Below are positions 26,119-34,695 of a DNA stretch of 64,000 bases, piece after piece. The stretch is from Agromyces italicus DSM 16388 (GTDB lineage Bacteria > Actinomycetota > Actinomycetes > Actinomycetales > Microbacteriaceae): contig NZ_ATXF01000007.1 of NCBI RefSeq assembly GCF_000421545.1, positions 186,001 through 250,000 on the forward strand, in the 5' to 3' direction. Both the position numbers and the translations under genes were made by a program. The notes beneath the pieces are model-generated. The model did not search any database. It saw only the letters and a program-made list of their open reading frames with translations, and was not told the DNA's origin. Within the stretch, counting starts at the first letter, position 1, and the number at the start of each line of letters is the position of its first letter.

Positions 26119-27306
26119 GTGCGAGATGCTGGGGAAGCGGAAGCCCCGCGCGCCGATCGGGCGACCGACATCCTCTCGCTCACTCCGGCGGACCTTCTCG
26201 AGATGCGGCGCAGCGACCCCAAGCCCACGGCGTCGGCGCACGAGGGCCGTCAGCACAACCTCGCGGTGATCCTGCGGCTGCTGTATCAGCACGGTCCGAA
26301 GTCCCGTCCTGAGCTTGCACGTCTCAGCGGGCTGTCCACGCCGACGGCCTCCGCGCTCGTCGCCGAACTCGTCGATGCGGGCACCGTGCGCGACCTCGGC
26401 ATCGTAGCCGAGGCACGGGTCGGAAAGCCCGCCGCCAAGGTCGACATCGCCGCGGACCACAACCTCTGCATCGTGCTCGACCTCACGCATCACGGGGCTT
26501 TCACGGGGGCGGCGATCGATCTGAACGGCGCCGTGGTCGACCGGGTGCAGGTCGACATCGGCGACGCGCAGGGCGAGACGGCCGTCGAGCATGCCGTCGA
26601 GCTCGCCAACCTGCTCATCGAGCGCGCCGCCGCTCAGGTCATCGGCATCGGCGTGGCCTCGCCGGGGCTGGTCGACGATGAGGGGCGCGTCCGCGTCGCC
26701 GACGGGTTGCGGTGGCGCGACGTGCGTCTGGCAGACGTGCTGCGCCGCCGCACCGGAGTTCCCGCGGTCGTCGGCAACGATGTGAACCTGCTCGCTCTGG
26801 GGCTGCGCCGGTTCCGTGCGCGTTCCGGTCGCGATGCCGTCGTCGTCGCGATCGACAACGGCGTCGGCGCGGCCGTGCTCGTGAATGGGCAGCCGGTGCT
26901 CGGTGAGCAGTTCGCCGCGGGCGAGATCGCGCATCTCACGGTGGATCCGGGCGGTGCGCCGTGCGCGTGCGGCCGCCGGGGCTGCCTCGACGTCGTCGTC
27001 GGCGCGCCGCATCTGGCGCGCAGCCTGGCCGCGGAAGGCGCGGGGATCCTCGAACCCGCCGGGCGGGTGCTGGGCGAGGTGCTCGCTCCCGTGCTCAACA
27101 TCCTGAATATCAACGTCGTTGTCGTGCTGGGCCCGCCCGCGCTCGTCGACGGCCCCTTCGCGCGCGGGGTCGTCGACGGTGTGGCCTCGCGGCTGCGGCC
27201 GACGATCGTCGAAGGCCTGGAGATCGAGGTCAGGTCGGGCGACCCGGATCTCGTGCTGCTCGGCGCAGCCGCCGCGGTGATGGAGACGCAGCTCGGCGTG
27301 CATTGA
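26119..27306 (+). CDS. ROK-family transcriptional repressor
   Basis: 395 residues. An N-terminal winged helix (about residues 35-95; SRPELARLSGLSTPTASALVAELVDAG) precedes a ROK sugar-sensing domain (about 110-390) with IGIGVASPGLVDDEG, VVGNDVNLLALG and the zinc motif CACGRRGCLD. The GTG at 26119 has GAGGAGGAGG 6 bases upstream; the longer open frame is a shadow of the GH20 gene. It lies at the end of the importer 3-GH20 operon. It is the best candidate to bind the AT-rich word found at 17080 and 21097, and so to link the sialidase fusion to this operon. Confidence 0.88.
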   Translation: MRDAGEAEAPRADRATDILSLTPADLLEMRRSDPKPTASAHEGRQHNLAVILRLLYQHGPKSRPELARLSGLSTPTASALVAELVDAGTVRDLGIVAEARVGKPAAKVDIAADHNLCIVLDLTHHGAFTGAAIDLNGAVVDRVQVDIGDAQGETAVEHAVELANLLIERAAAQVIGIGVASPGLVDDEGRVRVADGLRWRDVRLADVLRRRTGVPAVVGNDVNLLALGLRRFRARSGRDAVVVAIDNGVGAAVLVNGQPVLGEQFAAGEIAHLTVDPGGAPCACGRRGCLDVVVGAPHLARSLAAEGAGILEPAGRVLGEVLAPVLNILNINVVVVLGPPALVDGPFARGVVDGVASRLRPTIVEGLEIEVRSGDPDLVLLGAAAAVMETQLGVH

Positions 27307-27337
27307 GGGCGGGAGGCGTCCAGCGAGGCCGACGCGA

Positions 27338-29104
27338 TCAGGAGCCGATGAACTCCTCGGTGTCGCCGAGCGACGCCGACGCGCGCACCTCGACGGTAGT
27401 GCCGAGACGCTCGAGGTCGAGCACCCGCACCTCGTTGCGGCCCGCTCGCCAGAGCGGGGCGGGGGCGTAGAGGGTCTCCTGCGGTCCACGGCTCCAGTAC
27501 CTGCCGATGAGGAACCCGTTGACCCAGACCATCCCCTTCACGCCTCCCGGGAACGCGAGCCAGGCCTCGGCCGGCGCGGCGACGTCGATCTCCGCGCGCG
27601 CGTAACCGTCGACGCCGACGGGTCCGTCGGCCGCGGCTCCGTCGAGCGGGAGGATCCGGTGCGTCCAACCGTGGGCGAAGCGTCGGCCGAGCCGCACCCC
27701 GCCGAGGATCCCCTTCTGCTCGCCGAGCTTGGCGCCGTAGTTGATGCGGCCGAGGCTCTCGACGACGATCGTGATGACCAGGCGCCGCGCCGGGCCGGTG
27801 ATGACGGTGCTCGTGCGACCGTCGCGCTCCAGGATCGCGTGCCGCCGACCGTCGAGGAAGACGACCGCGCGGTCGTGCAGGCCCTCGATGACGAGTTCGG
27901 TCTCACCGGTGACGTCGGCGACGGTCTCGTAGGCCACGAGGCCGTCGCCGACACCGAGCTCATCGAACGTCGCGGGGTGGGGTGCTGCGGCCGTGGCGGG
28001 CACCGCTCGAACCGCAGCGATGAGGGAGGCTTCGGGCGTCAGGGGAGCGGCCTGGGGCGGTTGGAAGACCGGCTCCGGGGGGAGCTCCGGCAGCGGCCGG
28101 TCGTGGCACGGTGCGAACGCGGCGCGTAGTGCATCGAACTTCGCCCCGACCCGACCGTCCTCGGCGATCGGCGCGTCGGAGTCGTAGCTCGTGACGGTAG
28201 GCTGCAGCGTGCCGTCCCAGTTCGCGCCGTTCCAGAGCCCGAAGTTCGTGCCGCCGTGCGCCATGTACAGGCTGACGGACCCTCCGGCGGCGAGCAACTC
28301 GTCGACGGTGCCGATCATGCTCGCGGCACTGCGGACGTGATGGCGCTCGCCCCAGTGGTCGAACCACCCGCCCCAGAGCTCGCTGCACAGGAGCGGGGTG
28401 TGCTCGGGGAGCAACTCGACCGCTGCGGCGACGCCGGTGCCGAAGGTGAAACTCGGCATCGCGCCCTCGACCGAGCCGTGCGCCAGCATGTCGGAGGTCG
28501 TGCCGTCGGCCGTAGTGAGGAGCTCGACGATGCCGAGGGAACGCAGCAGGTCGCGCTGGTGCTCGAGGTAGCGCCGATCGGAACCGTAGGAGCCGTACTC
28601 GTTCTCGACCTGCACCGCGACGATGGGACCGCCCTCTGCGGCCTGGAGCGGGACAAGCCGGGGCACGAGCTCGCGATACCACGCCTCGACCGCGCGGATG
28701 AACGCAGGCTCGCTCGACCGCAGCCCGCGCGTGCGTGCCGTGAGCCACCAGGGCAGGCCGCCGTTCGACCACTCCGCGCAGATATACGGGCTGGGCCGCA
28801 CGTAGACGTCGAGGCCGATGTCGGCCGCGAGCCGGAGGTACCGTTCGACATCGCGCCAGCCGTCGAACCGGCGCTCGCCCTCGACCTCTTCGTGGAAGTT
28901 CCAGGGGATGTACGTGTCGACCGTGTTCGCGCCCATCGCCGCGAGCCGTCGGAGCCGGTCCTCCCACTGATCGGGGTGCACCCGGAAGTAGTGAACGGCC
29001 CCCGACAGCATCCGATGCGGGCGCCCGTTCCGCAGCAGCGTGCTGTCGCGGAATGTGAGCGCTGCGTGGTTACCAGCTTCGACCCGAACGTCGGTCGCGG
29101 TCAT
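27338..29104 (-). CDS. Cytoplasmic GH35 beta-galactosidase
   Basis: 588 residues. The GH35 barrel (about residues 20-330) has SGAVHYFRVHPDQW, NTVDTYIPWNFHE, the acid/base Glu in VQVENEYGSYG near 168 and the nucleophile Glu in LLCSELWGGWFDHWGE near 248. Beta-sandwich domains follow, ending in a jelly roll with GMVWVNGFLIGRYWSRGPQ. There is no signal peptide, so it releases Gal from imported oligosaccharides. Single-subunit bacterial GH35 enzymes of this length often prefer beta-1,3-linked Gal, which would suit Gal-beta-1,3-GalNAc or lacto-N-biose units. GGGAGG precedes the ATG. The promoter carries the shared LacI-type operator. Its 3' end faces the ROK gene with 31 bases between. Confidence 0.92.
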   Translation of the reverse strand: MTATDVRVEAGNHAALTFRDSTLLRNGRPHRMLSGAVHYFRVHPDQWEDRLRRLAAMGANTVDTYIPWNFHEEVEGERRFDGWRDVERYLRLAADIGLDVYVRPSPYICAEWSNGGLPWWLTARTRGLRSSEPAFIRAVEAWYRELVPRLVPLQAAEGGPIVAVQVENEYGSYGSDRRYLEHQRDLLRSLGIVELLTTADGTTSDMLAHGSVEGAMPSFTFGTGVAAAVELLPEHTPLLCSELWGGWFDHWGERHHVRSAASMIGTVDELLAAGGSVSLYMAHGGTNFGLWNGANWDGTLQPTVTSYDSDAPIAEDGRVGAKFDALRAAFAPCHDRPLPELPPEPVFQPPQAAPLTPEASLIAAVRAVPATAAAPHPATFDELGVGDGLVAYETVADVTGETELVIEGLHDRAVVFLDGRRHAILERDGRTSTVITGPARRLVITIVVESLGRINYGAKLGEQKGILGGVRLGRRFAHGWTHRILPLDGAAADGPVGVDGYARAEIDVAAPAEAWLAFPGGVKGMVWVNGFLIGRYWSRGPQETLYAPAPLWRAGRNEVRVLDLERLGTTVEVRASASLGDTEEFIGS

Positions 29105-29153
29105 TCGGGCGGCCTCCCAGAGATACAGGCACCGGAAGCGGATCGCGACCGGA

Positions 29154-29174
29154 AATGTTTGCGTTCACATTATG
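29154..29174 (-). promoter_or_regulatory. GH35 promoter -10 and LacI-type operator, copy 2
   Basis: On the minus strand the -10 CATAAT is followed directly by GTGAACGC. TGTGAACGCAAACATT (29154-29169) matches 13537-13552 base for base and in the same position relative to the -10. No good -35 was found, which fits an activator or weak promoter. Confidence 0.65.
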
Positions 29175-29216
29175 ACGCATTCCTGCCGGACTTTGCGCAG
29201 CTTCAGCCGCGCGGTC

Positions 29217-29234
29217 GTGAACGCTCATTACGAT
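29217..29234 (+). promoter_or_regulatory. lacI -10 box with overlapping GTGAACGC half-site
   Basis: GTGAACGCTCATT repeats the first half of the shared operator and runs into TACGAT (29229-29234), which is 6 bases before the lacI ATG. The gene looks leaderless and autorepressed. Confidence 0.5.
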
Positions 29235-29240
29235 GGGCGC

Positions 29241-30260
29241 ATGCCCCGCCGTTCAGCAGAGGATCGCGCTCCGAGCCAGGTCGACGTCGCACGCGCCGCC
29301 GGTGTGTCGACCCAGACCGTCTCCCGGGTCATCTCGGGGCACCCGAACGTGCGCCCCGAGACCGCGCGCCGCGTGATGGCCGCCGTCGACGCCGTCGGCT
29401 ACCGGTGGCACGCTGCAGCGGCGTCGCTCGCGTCGGGGCGCACGCGCACGATCGGAGTCATCCTCGTCTCCACCGCCCGCTATTCGACCAGCGCGATCCT
29501 GCTCGGGGCCGAGGGCGCCGCCGCCGAGGCCGGCTACACCGTCATCACCGCGAGCGTGCCGCAGCACTCAGGTCCGGCGGCGTTCACCGACGCCTTCGAC
29601 CGGCTGGAACGTCAGGGCTCCGAGGGCATCGTCGTGCTCGCGCCGGTCGGGTTCCTCGCCGAAGCCCTCGGCAGCCGGGTGGAACGCACGCCCACGGTCG
29701 GTCATCGGCAATCCGACGGCATCGGCGCGGATGCCCTCATCGATCAGCGCGCCATCGCGCGCATGGCGACCGAGCACTTGCTTGATCTCGGGCACCGCAC
29801 GGTCTGGCACGTCTCGGGCGACGAATTCTGGCAGGAGTCCAGCGCCCGTCGCGACGCATGGGAGGCAGTGCTCCTCGAGCGCGGTGCGACGCCGCCGCCG
29901 GTGATCCCGGGTGACTGGTCGCCCGCGTCGGGCTATCGCGCTGGTCGCACGATCGCCGCGATCCCCGATGCCACCGCGGTGTTCGTCTCGAGCGACGAGA
30001 TGGCGTTCGGCGTGATCCGAGCACTGCACGAGGCCCGACGAGCCGTGCCGGGAGAGATCTCGGTGGTGAGCGTCGATGACATCGCCCTTGCCGCCTACGC
30101 CACCCCGGCGCTGACGACCGTGCGCCAGCCCTTCGAGGAGGTCGGCCGAGCCGCAGCCATGCGCGTGATCGAACTGATCGAGCAACGCGAACCCGTCTCG
30201 GTCGAACCGCTGCGACCCGAGCTCGTCCTCCGGGCGTCGACCGCTCCGCCCAAGGGTTGA
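29241..30260 (+). CDS. LacI-family transcriptional regulator
   Basis: 339 residues. The LacI helix-turn-helix (about residues 13-60; QVDVARAAGVSTQTVSRVISGHPNV with hinge region LASGRTRTIGVI) precedes a periplasmic-binding-like sensor (about 70-335) that ends VRQPFEEVGRAAAM. The ATG at 29241 is chosen because it precedes the helix-turn-helix closely and lies 6 bases after a -10 box. The gene diverges from the GH35 beta-galactosidase. The identical operator words here and before importer 2 make it the likely common repressor, with a Gal-containing sugar as inducer (inference). Confidence 0.9.
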   Translation: MPRRSAEDRAPSQVDVARAAGVSTQTVSRVISGHPNVRPETARRVMAAVDAVGYRWHAAAASLASGRTRTIGVILVSTARYSTSAILLGAEGAAAEAGYTVITASVPQHSGPAAFTDAFDRLERQGSEGIVVLAPVGFLAEALGSRVERTPTVGHRQSDGIGADALIDQRAIARMATEHLLDLGHRTVWHVSGDEFWQESSARRDAWEAVLLERGATPPPVIPGDWSPASGYRAGRTIAAIPDATAVFVSSDEMAFGVIRALHEARRAVPGEISVVSVDDIALAAYATPALTTVRQPFEEVGRAAAMRVIELIEQREPVSVEPLRPELVLRASTAPPKG

Positions 30261-30410
30261 CGCCCGGCGCGCGGTGATCGCGTCGCGACCTCGCGCGTGA
30301 CGTCGGCGAAAAACCGGTCGATGGCCCCGGCGCGCTCCGTCGGTGCGGGAACTCCTGAATCGATGTCTTCGAGCCGGGCTGCAGCGCAGGGCGGCGCCGC
30401 GAGCGCGCCG

Positions 30411-32072
30411 CTACTCGGCCCAGTCGACCCCGCCGACCTTGCGGTAGGCGACGCCCAGCCCGTCGAGGTGGGCGCCGAGCGTCGGCAGCCGTGAACGGAA
30501 GTCCTCCTCGTCGCGGGCGTCGGCGGGCGACCAGGCGACCTCGGCGATCGCGGCGATGCGGGGGAACACCATGAACTCGAAGTCGGGCGGGTTCGAGAGC
30601 GTCTCGGTCCAGACCGAGGCGACGACCCCGAGTATGTCGGACTCGTCGAGCCCGCCGACCGTCTCCTCGGGTCGCCAGGCGTAGGCCTCCTCGAGCGTGA
30701 TCGTGTCGGCCCACCGCGTGCCGAGCTCGGTGCCGAGGGGGCCTGCGGGGCGGTCGGGGTACATCATGTCGAGATAGGTCCGGTCGGCCGGCGCGAGCAC
30801 GAGCCGCCCGCCCTGCTCGAGGAACGAGTGCGCCTGCCCGGCAGACTCCGGGTACGGGCGCGCGGGTTCGTCGCGACGGTTCGCGGGCATCTCGTGCGCG
30901 GCAGTCAGATCCCAGTAGTGCCCGACGGTGCCCGGCGGCAGCTCGTTCGAGGCACCCATCTCGTGGTAGGCGATGACGGTCTTGTCCGTCGCGGCGGCGG
31001 CGGCGGTGATGCGGCGCGTCAGGTCGAGGTAGTCGTCGGGCCTCGTCGCGAGCGGTTCGTCGCCGCCGACGTGGATCCAGGGACCGGGCGTCATCTCGGC
31101 CACCTCGCCGAGCACGTCGGCGAGGAACCGGTCGGTCACCTCGGCACGCGCCGGGTCGGCGCAGAGCGACGAGAACCCGACCTCGATGCCCTCGTAGGGC
31201 GGCGGGGCGACCCCGTCGCAGTTGAGCTCGGGGTATGCGCTGAGTGCGGCGTTCGTGTGTCCGGGCAGGTCGATCTCGGGCACGACGGTGATGAACCGCT
31301 CGGCCGCGTAGTCGACGATGCGGCGGTAGTCGTCCTTCGTGTAGAAGCCGCCGCCGTCGCCGCCGACCGAGGTCGAGGCGCCGATGCCGGTGAGCTCGGG
31401 CCACGAGTCGATCCGGATGCGCCAGCCCTGGTCGTCGGTGAGGTGCAGGTGCAGCACGTTCAGCTTCATGAGCGCCATCCGGTCGAGGTGCTTCTCGATG
31501 TAGTCGACCGGTGAGAAATGACGGGCGACGTCGACGAGCGACGCGCGGTAGGCGAAGCGGGGCTGATCGACGATGGATGCCGCCGGCACCCGCCAGCCGC
31601 CCTCGGGCTCGCCGGCGCCGGACTCCTCGATCGCGCCGGGCAGCATCTGCCTGAGCGACTGGGTTCCCCAGAACAGGCCGGCCGGTTCACCGGCGGCGAT
31701 GCGCACGCCGCCGTGACCGCTCTCGAGCACGTACGCCTCGTCGCCCTCCACCGCCGGGTCGATGACGAGTTCGATGTCGCCGTCGGGGGATGCCTCGGGC
31801 TCGGCCTCCTCGACGGGCAGGTCGTACCCCGTCGCCGCCCGCAGCGGGGCCGCGAAGGTCTCGGCGACGGCGGCGGCACCGTCGCCCGACACGACGAGCC
31901 GGGTGCGCTCGCCGAGCGTGAAGTCGCCTCGGTCGGTCAGCTCGAACCGCGCCGGCGCGGGCACGAGCCCGGAGAACGGGTCGTCGCCGGAGTCGGCGGA
32001 GCAGCCCGTGAGCGCGAAGAGCGACGCGGCGGCGACGACGACGGCGGTGCGGCTGACGGAGGCACTCGGCAT
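30411..32072 (-). CDS. GH20 beta-N-acetylhexosaminidase lipoprotein
   Basis: 553 residues. The signal peptide ends in the lipobox LTGC near residue 23, so the enzyme is tethered outside the cell. A GH20b domain (about 35-150) precedes the GH20 barrel (about 160-520) with SLVDVARHFSPV, LHLHLTDDQGWR, PEIDLPGH and the catalytic pair in WIHVGGDEPL near 340. Two ATG codons lie in tandem. The one at 32072 is chosen because GAGGA is 7 bases upstream of it and only 4 from the other. It can strip terminal GlcNAc/GalNAc before uptake. It stands alone, convergent to lacI, with 150 bases between in which no clear terminator was seen. Confidence 0.92.
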   Translation of the reverse strand: MPSASVSRTAVVVAAASLFALTGCSADSGDDPFSGLVPAPARFELTDRGDFTLGERTRLVVSGDGAAAVAETFAAPLRAATGYDLPVEEAEPEASPDGDIELVIDPAVEGDEAYVLESGHGGVRIAAGEPAGLFWGTQSLRQMLPGAIEESGAGEPEGGWRVPAASIVDQPRFAYRASLVDVARHFSPVDYIEKHLDRMALMKLNVLHLHLTDDQGWRIRIDSWPELTGIGASTSVGGDGGGFYTKDDYRRIVDYAAERFITVVPEIDLPGHTNAALSAYPELNCDGVAPPPYEGIEVGFSSLCADPARAEVTDRFLADVLGEVAEMTPGPWIHVGGDEPLATRPDDYLDLTRRITAAAAATDKTVIAYHEMGASNELPPGTVGHYWDLTAAHEMPANRRDEPARPYPESAGQAHSFLEQGGRLVLAPADRTYLDMMYPDRPAGPLGTELGTRWADTITLEEAYAWRPEETVGGLDESDILGVVASVWTETLSNPPDFEFMVFPRIAAIAEVAWSPADARDEEDFRSRLPTLGAHLDGLGVAYRKVGGVDWAE

Positions 32073-32231
32073 CATTGCATCCTCGAAGTGAAAGACAGGA
32101 GTCTTGACGAAATCGGCTCGGGGACATCCTGCCACGCGACGACTCCCGCGCGGAAGAGGCTTCCGGCGCCCGACGCCGGCCACGACCGGGCATTCGCGGC
32201 GCGACCGGCGGCGGCGCGAGGCATCCATTGC

Positions 32232-32237
32232 TATGCT
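32232..32237 (+). promoter_or_regulatory. -10 box of the glyA-folD transcript
   Basis: TATGCT lies about 7 bases before the first helix of the riboswitch. Transcription starting there would include the whole aptamer. No clear -35. Confidence 0.45.
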
Positions 32238-32240
32238 TGC

Positions 32241-32312
32241 CAGCGTCGCGACTGGCGTTGAGATGGATTCCCATCGGGGAGCGACTGGCACGGACCGACC
32301 GCACGCCTGGGC
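32241..32312 (+). ncRNA. ZTP (pfl-type) riboswitch before glyA
   Basis: Senses the purine intermediates ZMP/ZTP that build up when 10-formyl-THF is short. The conserved parts are seen: GTCGCGACTGGCG (32245), the hairpin GATGG-ATTC-CCATC (32262-32275), GGGGAGCGACT (32276) and CGCCTGGGC (32304). GTCGC pairs with GCGAC (32281) to form P1. GGCG (32254) can pair with CGCC (32304) as the pseudoknot. A G/T-tolerant hairpin at 32321-32347 and then the ribosome site at 32371 follow as a likely expression platform. glyA and folD are classic genes of this regulon. Confidence 0.85.
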
Positions 32313-32320
32313 CGGTACGC

Positions 32321-32347
32321 CTGCTGCTGCGCGAGTCGCAGCGGCAG
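32321..32347 (+). promoter_or_regulatory. Expression-platform hairpin of the ZTP riboswitch
   Basis: CTGCTGCTGCG and CGCAGCGGCAG pair over 11 positions with one G-T pair around a 5-base loop. No T-run follows, so control may be at translation or by a GC-rich terminator. Confidence 0.5.
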
Positions 32348-32383
32348 CACCCCCTAGGTCCGTATGTCATGAAGGAGCCAGTC

Positions 32384-33658
32384 TTGGCCGAATCCATCTT
32401 CAACGCGCCCCTCTCCGAGGTCGACCCCGAGATCGCCGACGTTCTCGAGCTCGAACTCGGTCGCCAGCGCGACTACCTCGAAATGATCGCGAGCGAGAAC
32501 TTCGTTCCCGTCTCGGTGCTGCAGTCGCAGGGCTCGGTGCTCACCAACAAGTACGCCGAGGGGTACCCCGGCCGCCGCTACTACGGCGGCTGCGAGTACG
32601 TCGACGTCGCCGAGTCGCTCGCCATCGAGCGTGCGAAGTCGCTCTTCGGCGCCGCGTACGCGAACGTGCAGCCGCACTCGGGCGCGACCGCGAACGCGGC
32701 CGTGCTCTCCGCGATCGCCACCCCCGGTGACACGATCCTCGGCCTCGAGCTCGCCCACGGCGGCCACCTCACCCACGGCATGAAGCTCAACTTCTCGGGC
32801 AAGCTCTACAACGCCGTCGCGTACGGCGTCGACCCCGAGACCTTCCTCGTCGACATGAACGTCGTGCGCGAGAAGGCCCTCGAGCACCGCCCGCAGGTCA
32901 TCATCGCCGGCTGGTCGGCCTACCCCCGCCAGCTCGACTTCGCCGCGTTCCGCGAGATCGCCGACGAGGTGGGCGCGAAGCTCTGGGTCGACATGGCGCA
33001 CTTCGCGGGCCTCGTGGCCGCGGGCCTGCACCCGTCGCCGGTGCCGCACGCCGACGTCGTGTCGTCGACCGTGCACAAGACGATCGGCGGCCCGCGCTCG
33101 GGCTTCATCCTGTCGCGCGACACCGAGCTCGCGAAGAAGCTCAACTCGAACGTGTTCCCCGGCCAGCAGGGCGGCCCGCTCATGCACGTGATCGCCGCGA
33201 AGGCGACCGCGTTCAAGATCGCGGCCTCGGCCGAGTTCAAGGACCGCCAGGAGCGCACGCTCCGCGGCGCCGCGATCCTCGCCGACCGCCTGACCGCCGA
33301 CGACTCGCGCGCCGCGGGCATCGACGTGCTCACGGGAGGCACCGACGTGCACCTCGTGCTCGCCGACCTCCGCAACTCGGAGATCGACGGCCAGCAGGCC
33401 GAAGACCTGCTGCACGAGGCGCTCATCACCGTCAACCGCAACGCCGTGCCGTTCGACCCGCGCCCGCCGATGGTCACGTCGGGCCTGCGCATCGGCACCC
33501 CGGCCCTCGCGACCCGCGGCTTCGGCGACGCCGAGTTCACCGAGGTCGCCGACATCATCGCGCTCGCACTGCAGGGCGAGGCGGATGTCGCGGCGCTCCG
33601 CGCCCGGGTCGAGGCGCTCACGGCGGCGTTCCCGCTGTACCCCGGCCTGCAGCAGTAG
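32384..33658 (+). CDS. glyA: Serine hydroxymethyltransferase
   Basis: PLP enzyme converting serine plus THF to glycine plus methylene-THF. From the TTG at 32384 it has 424 residues, the usual length. Motifs: LEMIASENF near 32, the YYGGCEYVD block near 60, the HGGHLTHG block near 125 and the PLP lysine in [16 protein letters not shown] near 230. The TTG is preferred because GAAGGAG lies 6 bases before it. An in-frame ATG at 32369 has no ribosome site and would add five residues. It is the first gene of a folate pair under the ZTP riboswitch. Confidence 0.95.
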   Translation: MAESIFNAPLSEVDPEIADVLELELGRQRDYLEMIASENFVPVSVLQSQGSVLTNKYAEGYPGRRYYGGCEYVDVAESLAIERAKSLFGAAYANVQPHSGATANAAVLSAIATPGDTILGLELAHGGHLTHGMKLNFSGKLYNAVAYGVDPETFLVDMNVVREKALEHRPQVIIAGWSAYPRQLDFAAFREIADEVGAKLWVDMAHFAGLVAAGLHPSPVPHADVVSSTVHKTIGGPRSGFILSRDTELAKKLNSNVFPGQQGGPLMHVIAAKATAFKIAASAEFKDRQERTLRGAAILADRLTADDSRAAGIDVLTGGTDVHLVLADLRNSEIDGQQAEDLLHEALITVNRNAVPFDPRPPMVTSGLRIGTPALATRGFGDAEFTEVADIIALALQGEADVAALRARVEALTAAFPLYPGLQQ

Positions 33659-33666
33659 GCCACCCA

Positions 33667-33694
33667 CGCCGGGGCGACGATCGTCGCCCCGGCG
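33667..33694 (+). terminator. 28-base palindrome between glyA and folD
   Basis: CGCCGGGGCGACGA is followed at once by its complement, giving a strong hairpin just after glyA. It may partly terminate, so folD would be made at a lower level. Confidence 0.6.
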
Positions 33695-33751
33695 TCGCGC
33701 CCGCCCCGAGGCATCCGCCCGCCTGTTCGCCCGCCCGCACCGAGGAGCACC

Positions 33752-34636
33752 ATGACCGCCATCACGCTCGACGGGGTCGCCACGGCGTCCGCCGTGAAGA
33801 ACGAGCTCGCCGCACGCATCGCCGGGCTGAAGTCCCGCGGCGTCATGCCCGGACTCGGCACGCTGCTCGTCGGCGACGACCCGGCGTCGCGCTCGTACGT
33901 CGCCGGCAAGCACCGCGACTGCGCCGAGGTGGGCATCGAGTCGATCCGCGTCGACCTGCCGGTGACGGCGACCGAGGCCGATGTGCGCGCGGCGATCCGC
34001 GACCTCAACGCCGCACCCGAGGTGACCGGCTACATCGTGCAGCTGCCGCTGCCCGCGGGGCACGACGAGAACGCGATGCTCGAGCTCATCGACCCCGACA
34101 AGGACGCCGACGGGCTGCACCCCACGAACCTCGGCCGCCTCGTGCTCGGCATCGAGGGCGAGCTGCACTCGCCGCTGCCGTGCACGCCCGCGGGCATCGT
34201 CGAGATGCTGCAGCGCTACGACGTGCCGATCAGGGGCCGCCACGTCACCGTCATCGGGCGCGGCCTCACCGTCGGCCGGCCCCTCGGCCTGCTGTTCACC
34301 CGCAAGGGCCTCGACGCGACGGTCACCCTCACGCACTCGCGCACCCGTGACCTCGCCGCCGAGGTCCGCCGCGCCGACATCGTCGTGGCCGCCGTCGGCG
34401 TGCCCCACCTCGTGAAGCCCGAGTGGATCAAGCCCGGTGCCGCCGTGCTCGACGTCGGCATCACCCGCGTGCAGGACGAGGAGACCGGCAAGGCCCGGCT
34501 CACCGGCGACGTCGACCCCGGTGTCGCGGCGGTCGCCGGGCACCTCTCGCCGAACCCCGGCGGCGTCGGCCCGATGACCCGGGCGATGCTGCTCGCCAAC
34601 GTCGTGAAGGCGGCCGCGCTGGGGCTGCAGGGCTGA
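33752..34636 (+). CDS. folD: Methylene-THF dehydrogenase / methenyl-THF cyclohydrolase
   Basis: Bifunctional NADP enzyme giving 10-formyl-THF from methylene-THF in the cytosol. 294 residues. [10 protein letters not shown] near 48 carries the catalytic Lys, [12 protein letters not shown] is near 92, [11 protein letters not shown] near 145, the Rossmann [13 protein letters not shown] near 168 and [15 protein letters not shown] near 267. GAGGAG lies 5 bases before the ATG. It follows glyA by 93 bases and is probably transcribed from the same riboswitch-controlled promoter. Confidence 0.95.
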   Translation: MTAITLDGVATASAVKNELAARIAGLKSRGVMPGLGTLLVGDDPASRSYVAGKHRDCAEVGIESIRVDLPVTATEADVRAAIRDLNAAPEVTGYIVQLPLPAGHDENAMLELIDPDKDADGLHPTNLGRLVLGIEGELHSPLPCTPAGIVEMLQRYDVPIRGRHVTVIGRGLTVGRPLGLLFTRKGLDATVTLTHSRTRDLAAEVRRADIVVAAVGVPHLVKPEWIKPGAAVLDVGITRVQDEETGKARLTGDVDPGVAAVAGHLSPNPGGVGPMTRAMLLANVVKAAALGLQG

Positions 34637-34658
34637 GAAAGTCTCCTCGCGCCACGCA

Positions 34659-34673
34659 CCTCACCGCGTGAGG
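34659..34673. terminator. Hairpin between convergent folD and the orphan nuclease
   Basis: CCTCAC-CGC-GTGAGG forms a 6-bp perfect stem in the 59-base gap and could serve both directions. Confidence 0.45.
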
Positions 34674-34695
34674 GTTGGCGGTCGCTCCTCGAGGA

